Shown here in pieces: positions 56,600-64,000 of a stretch of 64,000 bases of DNA. Made by a program: the position numbers and the translations under genes. The DNA is from Cucumis sativus. Taxonomy: Eukaryota > Streptophyta > Magnoliopsida > Cucurbitales > Cucurbitaceae. The notes beneath the pieces were generated by a model, which was given only the letters and a program-made list of their open reading frames with translations, was not told the origin of the DNA and ran no database searches. Where the stretch lies: the NCBI RefSeq assembly GCF_000004075.3, contig NC_026659.2:5394001-5458000 (forward strand), given 5' to 3'. Positions within the stretch are counted from its first letter, which is position 1, and each line of letters starts with the position of its first letter.

Positions 56600-59500
56600 A
56601 GTCAGATTATGATTCTTATCGTAATTCTTTGGCTATCCTTTCTATACCACTTATGTGATTCACGTCATGACCTGACCTCTTGCTTGCAAAGCTTTTGTGT
56701 AGTTTCTTTTTTTTTTTGGTGCGACCACAAATTCTTTGTTGTGACCAACACCGACAAAATCACAAATCTAATCCAGCGTGCAGCTTGTTCTTTCTTCTCT
56801 CCCTCTATTTAGTGTGTGTTGGGGTGTCCATGTTGCGAGGTGAAACCACGAGGGCTCATTCTATGTGGTTCGTATTGGTAATTTTACCTGTGATGTGTAT
56901 TAAAAAACGGCATCCCCAGATACAAAAATCCCATATTTTAGGGTATAGTATAATGCCTTAGCTGTCATGACATGCCTCGTTTTAGGGAATCAATTAGGGT
57001 GATATTCTTTTTTAGATGTAAGCAACTTGATGAATTTCTCTTTAAGTAAAGGTTCACATGTAAAGTAGTGCGTTTATAAGTATAATTTTAAAAATAGAAG
57101 TAAAGAAATTTATGTCATTTCCATCAAATCTAATTGCGAGTTGGCAATTTGAATGTGTTTCCTCTCAACGTTGAAATTAGCTTAGCTACGTGATAGGGAT
57201 AGGCTTTTATTGTTGTTTAATGTGGCAATTTTAGATGTACCGTACTCTTAATTGTGAATGTTTAACGGAACAAAAAAGGGTAGAAGAAATTTTCATCTCA
57301 AGACAGTTTAATAATTTATGGGACTGTTATAATTCAAAGGATTCTCTTACAATCAATTTCATTGCTATGTTATAATGATGCGAGCTTGATAAAGATTGAA
57401 AAGTAAGGGATCTTAATAAAATTTTGAATATCGTTTAATAAATCTTGATTAAATAAATAAATTTTTATTTAATAAATCTTTGTTAAACTATTCACAAATT
57501 TTATTAAACAATCTTTTAACTTTTATTAAATGATCTTCCACCCTTATCCTTATTAAGCGATCTTCTAACTAACTTTATTACGGAAATGATGTTCCACATT
57601 TTATTAAATGATCGCTCAAGTTTTACTAAGCGGTCTCTCAACTTTTATTAAGCAATCTCTCAACTTTTATTAAACGGTCTCTCATCTTTTATCAAGGGAT
57701 CTTTTTTGTGTTATTAAGCCACCTCTCAACTTTTATTAAGCGATTTCTCTCATCTTTTATTAAACGATCGCTCAACTTTTATTAAGTGGTTTCTCATCTT
57801 TTATTAAGGGATATTTCAATTTTTATTAAACATGTTGTCTATTTCCTATTATTATGAATGTGATATTTGAGGGAAAATAGTTCGTAAAAAACTTACGTTC
57901 TCTTAGTTTTTTTGGAATTTTAGTTTATGCAGAGACAAAATGTAATGAATGGAGATGAAAAAATCGACAAAAAGTGAATAGAGTGACCTTCTATTCAATA
58001 CTAAGGGGTAAAAATGACATTTTACATAACAAGAGGGTCATTCATGAATCATTTTTGCTTTTTTAGTTAGTTTGTGAAATTTACGGAATTATTCTCTAAT
58101 TCAAGTATGTAATATTAATTCTCAAACCCTAAGAGGCAAAGAAAGTTAGGTCTAAAGGATGGATGGTTTGGATTGGTGTAATTAGGTGAATTTAGAAAAT
58201 AGAGGAATATGAGGAAATGGATCTAAAGAAAAATAGAGTGGTTAGAATTGCATATATGTTAAAAGCATGTATGTTAGGTTAGGCTAAATTCAAATTTAAT
58301 AAAAACAATACATACGTGAATGCCATCATACTTTAATTTTGTTCCTTTCTTCCTAATTTAATTACCAAACTAAGGCACCTCTTTGGAGAATCAATTGAAA
58401 CTCCATACTTTCATTTGCAAGCAATTTTGTTTTATTTATATCACCAATTCCATTTCTTTACAACCTTGGCTTCAACTATTTCTTTTCTAATCTCATGTTT
58501 ATCTAATTCCATTCTTCCATGCTAATATGAGCATATCTTGCGGCTACACTTTTATTTTTTTAAAAAAAATAAATAATAAGTTGACCAATAATGAACGTTG
58601 TTTATAAAATTAAATTACTTATTTATAAATATAATAAAATAATATTAAACACCATAGACTATATTAGAGTTTCGATAAACATCTTTCAATTTAGTTGATA
58701 GATATTAGTAGATGAGTAAGAAAAGTAAAATTTTGCTATAGAAACAATCCGTTTAAAATATAATCAACAACTAATTATATTTGGATCCATGAGCGGTTGA
58801 AAACATTGAAGAAAAAAAAGGAAATAAATTGAATGGTTGATTGGAATTAAAGGAAAATTTTTGTAAATCTAAAGGTATGAACTATCCATAAAGGAAAGTT
58901 ATTTTATTTCTGAAATGGATGGATTGGGTTCAATTGTTGATATGTATTTTGAAACATTTTCGGTTTGATAATTGTGAATGTATTAAGAAGGAATGAGAGA
59001 AAAGAGTAATTTAATTGAATAAATGGAAGTTGAAGTATATGGTTTAAAGATGAATTAAAAGAAAGTTTAGGAATTGAATGAATGAGCCGAGCCGGCAACC
59101 GACAAGAAGCCGACGACTTAACTCGGTTTAGGAGGTCGTGGGTCTGGGTGGGGTCACACCTTCTCTCTATTCTCACTTTTTCTTTACATATATTAATTAA
59201 AAAGAATGCGCGTTTGGTTTGGACTTTCTAATTTCCCTTCCCCTTCCTATGCCTCAGCTCCCAATTCCACACGTTTCCTTTATATATTTATTATTCATTC
59301 TTCTTCATTCTTCTTCTTCTTTCAACTCTTTCTTTTTATTAAACCCCAACAAAACTAATTATAATACAAATTAAATCTTTTTATAAAGTTCTCTATAACT
59401 TTATATATTCTTTTACCAATTTCACCTTTCTATTTTCACTTATTAAAAAAATTAAAAGTTTGCTCTCTAATTAACATCAACTTCAAACTTACTTTTCTAT

Positions 59501-60299
59501 TAACCAATGTGAAAACCATAACATCTTCTTAATTATTTACCATTTTTAATATAACCCTAAACTGTCTATTTATATATTTACAACAAAATAACATAATTAA
59601 ATATCAATCTAAATTAACAACTGAACTAATTATTAATTAAAACATATCAATTCTTTTATAATTCTCCCCATCCTTCATTCATCTAGAAAGAAAAAAAAAA
59701 AAAAATACTCATTCTTGGATTGGAAGTGACAATTAATGTGAAGATTCTTTGGCTCAATTCGGCTATAGGAGTGTGGTAGACTACGTCAAAGAATTTCGGG
59801 ACAATTTAATTTAATATTTATTTAAGTTAGTTAATTTAGTTTAGTTAGTATTTTTAGAATTAATTAATGATATTTCTTTGTAAAGTAGGGAATTAGTGAA
59901 GGTTGTAATTAGAAAGTTTTGATTATGTTTGAAATAGAAGAACGTTGTTGTTTAAGAGAAAGGATGAGTTGTATAGAAAGAATTTTCCTTTTTGGATCAT
60001 AAATTTGAGAGACCTAAATATTGAACTAAAATGGGAGAAATTAGAGCGTAGAACCCTAAATAAAGGTAGAGTGGAATGTCGCCGGCGCCGGTAGGAAAAA
60101 GTGTCCGTTCCTCTTAGTAATCGCCGCCTTAGGAATGGATGGGAACTGGAGGACTTGAAGAGAAAAAGAAAAAAATAAATAGATAAAAATATTTGGAAAT
60201 ATAATAATTATAACCATAAATAATAATGATAATAATCCCTAAAATATTTAAATATATGAAATAGGAATAAATGGGTTCTCCTTCTTAAGCGTTTACCTC
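56600..60299. other. Intergenic region between RPL35A and the transporter
   Basis: AT-rich without supported genes. Contains the 22-bp minisatellite (57498-57833), a short GC-rich island at 59085-59160 (CCGAGCCGGCAACCGAC...GGGTCTGGGTGGGGTC), an LTR-like stretch around 59780-59990, and GTCGCCGGCGCCGGTAGG at about 60078. AACCCTAAA near 60051 resembles a telo-box. Confidence 0.45.
57498..57833. repeat. 22-bp minisatellite, about 15 units
   Basis: Units of the type CTTTTATTAAGCGATCTCTCAA repeat from about 57498 to 57833. The TTATTAA core is steady and GCGATC varies to ACGGTC, GTGGTT, GGGATA. Most units are 22 bp; several differ by a few bases. No coding frame is maintained. Confidence 0.9.
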
Positions 60300-60310
60300 C
60301 TCCTCTGCTT

Positions 60311-60312
<2 letters not shown>

Positions 60313-60342
<30 letters not shown>
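60313..60342. repeat. CT microsatellite in the 5' region of the nucleotide-sugar transporter
   Basis: About 14 uninterrupted CT dinucleotides followed by further TCTCTC/CTCCTC tracts, 350-380 bases before the start codon, probably inside or next to the 5' UTR. CT-rich leaders are common in strongly expressed plant genes. Confidence 0.9.
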
Positions 60343-60345
<3 letters not shown>

Positions 60346-60694
60346 CCTCTCATCTCTCTCCTCCTCTTATCAGAACCAAATTGTCGTCGGTCATCCTCAA
60401 AACTCGACCCTCCTCCCATTTGACGAAGACCCATTTCTCCAATTTCTCCAAATTTCCCCCTTTTTCTCTCTCTTTCAACTATATCCCCATTTCCCCTGTT
60501 CCAATTTTCTTGCCCTCCATGGAGTTCTGTTTTCAGATCCATGGAAACCCCACCTTCATTCCTCTGTAATGTGTCTCTTTCTCGTTTCATCTTTGTAGAT
60601 TTGACTTTCAGATCCATGTTCTAGTGTACCTAATCGGAGCTACGACCTAAGCCTTTCAGAAATCACCGCACCACGATCCAGACCGACAGCCGAA

Positions 60695-63280
60695 ATGAAG
60701 GGTTCGAGTCGTTTTTTCACGATCGGGCTTGTAACTTCGTGGTACTCCTCCAACATTGGTGTTCTTTTGTTGAACAAGTATTTGCTGAGCAACTATGGGT
60801 TCAAGTACCCGATCTTCTTGACCATGTGCCATATGACGGCTTGCTCTTTGCTTAGCTATGTTGCGATTGCTTGGTTGAAGATGGTTCCGATGCAGACGAT
60901 TCGATCTCGGATCCAATTTTTGAAGATTGCTGCTCTTAGCTTTGTCTTCTGTATTTCTGTTGTCTTTGGTAACATATCTCTTAGGTATTTGCCTGTTTCC
61001 TTCAACCAAGCTGTTGGGGCCACCACGCCTTTCTTTACGGCGGTTTTTGCTTACCTTATGACGATGAAGAGGGAAGCTTGGCTCACTTACGTTACTCTCA
61101 TCCCTGTTGTTACTGGGGTCATTATTGCTAGTGGGGTAACAAGAACAAACACCTTCTACTTTTTTTTCCCAATCCAAATTGCTGTGATCTTTGACATGGA
61201 TATTTGCTTGATTATTGGCTCTTGTTGTTGATTGCTGTTTCGGATTATAATGCCTCCTGTTTTGGTATTTTCTAATTGTTTGAACAACTTTTGCAGCGAT
61301 TTTTTTTATTTTTTCCATGATTGAAAATAATTAGCTTGGGTTAGTGCCTGATCTGGGGTTAGGAAAGTTTTTTAGATATTCATGAGAGTATATGGCCAAT
61401 ACGGTTTGAGGCATTGTGATTCTTGTAAGGGTTGTTTGGGCGTATTTCGAGTTGGAATGAATAGTACCTTGATGCTTTTTAGAATAAAAATACTTGAGAA
61501 AAGCATTTTCTTTTTGCTTATTTTCACTTATTCTCTGTTTTAGAATGTAAGATGTTATTTTTCCTTTTATAACCATTAATTTATGCATAGCCATTTTAAG
61601 TATACTTCAACTTTACCACTTCCAAGTTAAAGTTGTATGTTATTTTCTTAAACCAAGTTTGAAACAAATATAGAAAGCTAGTTTCGAGGATATGCTGCAT
61701 CCCAAACAGCCCACTTAAGTTTTTTTCTTCACATTCTTTACTCTAATGTGGAATTTGTAGATGTTTCAAAACATATATGTGAGTGAGGAAGGCAAGCTCG
61801 TTAGCAGTTACTACTGTCTTGACCGTGGATGGTTCTCAAATATATCCACGAAAACTTGGAGAATATTGCCACCAACCTAATTCGTCTTGTAAACTACTAA
61901 GATCTTCTCTTAACTTCTTTCTTTCTTCTGGTACTGGGAGGAGGGAGGGTAGAAAATGGAGGTAGATAAGTTAGCTGTGGTTCTAGTCGTGCTTGAATGA
62001 TTGTTGCCTTTAGAAAATTGCTTGTCAAAATAAATGTTGTTTCTCTACTTTCCATCTTTGTGTTACTGATTCTTTGTTTTGTCAATTGACATCAGGGTGA
62101 ACCGAGTTTCCATCTGTTTGGATTTATAATATGTGTTGCAGCTACAGCTGCAAGGGCACTCAAATCAGTACTGCAAGGCATTTTGCTTTCTTCTGAAGGG
62201 TAAGGAGCTTCTTGTTGCCTTTATTAGTAATTTAATCTTCATTGGGAGAAAATTTTTTTAATTGATTTAAAAACTGCAAATGAGAGTTTAGGCATTTATC
62301 TTTTTCAGAGAGAAGCTGAATTCCATGAATCTTCTTCTGTACATGGCTCCAATAGCCGTTGTCTTTCTGCTGCCTGCAGCACTTTTTATGGAAGAAAACG
62401 TGGTTGGTATCACTCTGGCTCTTGCTCGAGATGATAAAAAGATCATCTGGTATCTGCTATTCAACTCTTCACTTGCCTATTTTGTAAACTTGACCAACTT
62501 TTTGGTTACCAAGCACACCAGTGCATTGACACTTCAGGTATGCCTCCTTTCTTCATCGATGACTATTTTTGTCATATCCATCCTTCTCCATGTTCTCTTT
62601 TTATGATTCATCCTATATTCTGCAATCATTCCAATGATGATGTTTATGCCCCTAGCGAAGTCTTCTCTTTCATCCTCTTCTGAAAGTTGTCCTCCTTTTA
62701 TAACTACATATTGTTTTTCTGTTTCTGTTTGAAAGTTCCCAACAATTATCATGAAATGATCACTACCCTTGGAAGAATTACCATCTGTTTACTTTCTACA
62801 ACCCAAGTTTGGTTTTTATCTTTTCTTTTAAAGCTCCCCCAACAAATACTTGTTTTCAGAGAGTTGAGACATTAGCATGATCAAACATGGTGTTTTTTTT
62901 TTTTTTTTTTTTTTTTTTTGAGAATTTGTTGGATACCGTAATAATATTTGTCAAGGCATCCCTTAACTGTTCCTGTTTCGAGTGTTGATAGCCTTATTGC
63001 ACTTCGCTTCCTTTCTATACATCTCACTGTTAGAACAAGGACTTTCTTTCTTGCATTTGTGCTTCTTATCCATGCTCCATCTTCTCTTATAACTCTAAGC
63101 CTGAGATAATTCATGAGCTATGCCTTCTTTCAGGTGCTTGGAAACGCAAAGGGTGCTGTTGCGGTGGTGATTTCGATTTTGATTTTCAGAAATCCAGTCT
63201 CTGTCACTGGAATGCTTGGTTACGCCCTCACGGTTATGGGAGTCATCCTCTACAGTGAATCAAAGAAAAGAAGCAAATGA
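60695..63280 (+). CDS. Nucleotide-sugar transporter, UDP-uronic acid transporter (UUAT1)-like, DMT/TPT family
   Basis: Four exons, 60695-61135, 62096-62199, 62309-62537 and 63134-63280, GT-AG throughout, give 306 residues. Starts [31 protein letters not shown]. Includes [77 protein letters not shown], the [22 protein letters not shown] block near the end, and a Lys/Arg-rich tail ESKKRSK. About ten membrane helices (drug/metabolite transporter fold). Resembles, from memory, Arabidopsis At5g04160, At3g11320 and At5g05820, Golgi proteins that exchange UDP-sugars for UMP to feed cell-wall polysaccharide synthesis. Older annotation calls these 'sugar phosphate/phosphate translocators'. Substrate not provable here. 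Confidence 0.93.
62888..62920. repeat. Poly(T) run in intron 3 of the transporter
   Basis: Uninterrupted run of about 33 T inside the 596-bp third intron. Likely polymorphic and error-prone in sequencing. No poly(A)-tailed insert was identified next to it. Confidence 0.85.
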
Positions 63281-64000
63281 GAAGAATGCAATTGAGGTGC
63301 ATTTTCCTACTATAGTTTTCTTTTGCACGGTGGCAGCAGTCGTCGAGTACCAGAGGCAGCAGCGGATGTAGATCGACCATTGACTATATAGCCTCCAAAT
63401 TCTTTCTCCCTTCTCCCCCACTGAAAAAGCTTATTAGCTTAGGCATTGGTTTATATTTGTATCATCCTCACAAGATCTGTCACAAAATAGAAATTTTAAT
63501 AAGGAAGAATTATGGGGTAAAGTTTTACTTCTTTAGAAAAGGGATTAATAGAATTGTTTATTACATAAAACTCGACTGTTATTGTCACTCCTTGATCAAT
63601 TAAGGGGGAAAAACAACCTTGTCTTTTACCATTTTGGTACATTATTTTTGTTAATTCAAAGTTATACTGAACTTTGTTTGAGGGTCATTTTTGTTTGTTT
63701 GGAAGAAAATACACTGGAAAGAAAGAGAACAAATTTACTTGTCATTTCTCCTTCCATGGTCAGGATTTGAGAATCCCGACTCCAAAATATTATCTGAATG
63801 AAGATTCTTACAAAATATTCCAATCATATATAGCCATGGCTTCTTGCTTGCAATTCACAAAATCACTCCTAACCAACAGGAGTTAAAAAGTGGCTAATAT
63901 TTCCTATTTACTAATCGACTTCTCATGAAAACTCATCACTCAAGTTCCATTGTTTCAATCTTCGGTTCTTTGGGAGTATTGGTTTCCTCTCGTGCTTTGC
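63281..64000. other. 3' UTR and downstream flank
   Basis: The 3' UTR of the transporter probably ends near 63500 (AATAAGGAAG). The rest shows no gene up to the window end. Confidence 0.5.

Noticed and set aside
58904-59176. 90-codon minus-strand frame
   Set aside because: Mostly A/T-derived residues; only the first part overlaps the GC-rich island; no family match.
60285-60617. 110-codon minus-strand frame with RERERERER
   Set aside because: Antisense translation of the CT microsatellite in the transporter leader.
1-64000. tRNA, rRNA, CRISPR or bacterial-type operon features
   Set aside because: No cloverleaf, rRNA or CRISPR-like spacing seen; genes are intron-containing plant genes.

Overview
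This is a 64 kb piece of plant nuclear DNA. The evidence is GT-AG introns in most genes, low GC, plant UDP-glycosyltransferases with a PSPG box, class I plant small heat-shock proteins, a ProT-type proline transporter, a cytosolic ribosomal protein gene, and a heavy load of LTR, LINE, CACTA and MITE debris. The gene sequences and the palindromic 'TATAGC...CTATC' MITEs look most like a cucurbit (melon/cucumber/gourd group); the genus is inference.

Layout. (1) 1-23 kb: three UGT709-like glucosyltransferase genes on the + strand (13-2061, 6243-7778, 21397-22932). The second and third are recent copies that share promoter, short intron and 3' flank (about 5430-7975 and 20885-23118). Between them lie decayed pieces of a proline transporter gene (9357-9553 and 19811-20060), a LINE piece, LTR fossils, a 104-bp tandem repeat, two CACTA ends, and an unresolved minus-strand gene-like stretch that includes a bHLH exon-like piece. 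(2) 23-33 kb: a retroelement graveyard. It holds a Copia fossil with a Gypsy-type LTR next to it, a second Copia piece on the minus strand, a third LTR copy with an internal minisatellite, then MITEs. (3) 35.3-38.6 kb: an intact seven-exon proline transporter. (4) 39.2-49.8 kb: four class I small heat-shock protein genes in mixed orientation, three with recognisable heat-shock elements. They are split by a 2.67-kb solo LTR with a perfect 5-bp target duplication and by a non-autonomous CACTA end. (5) 54.4-56.6 kb: ribosomal protein eL33 (RPL35A) with site II promoter motifs and an intron just after the stop codon. (6) 60.7-63.3 kb: a UDP-uronic-acid-transporter-like nucleotide-sugar transporter.

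Biology. The UGTs probably glucosylate small terpenoid or other specialised metabolites in the cytosol. ProT imports proline and related compatible solutes. The sHSPs are heat-induced cytosolic holdases. RPL35A and the nucleotide-sugar transporter are housekeeping. No cooperative pathway is proven. The most informative structure is the repeated neighbourhood of UGT and ProT sequence, which implies an older UGT+ProT block that was duplicated and then lost its extra ProT copies. The second notable structure is a family of LTRs whose copies carry different internal minisatellite arrays. All comparisons are by eye; no alignment or database search was run.
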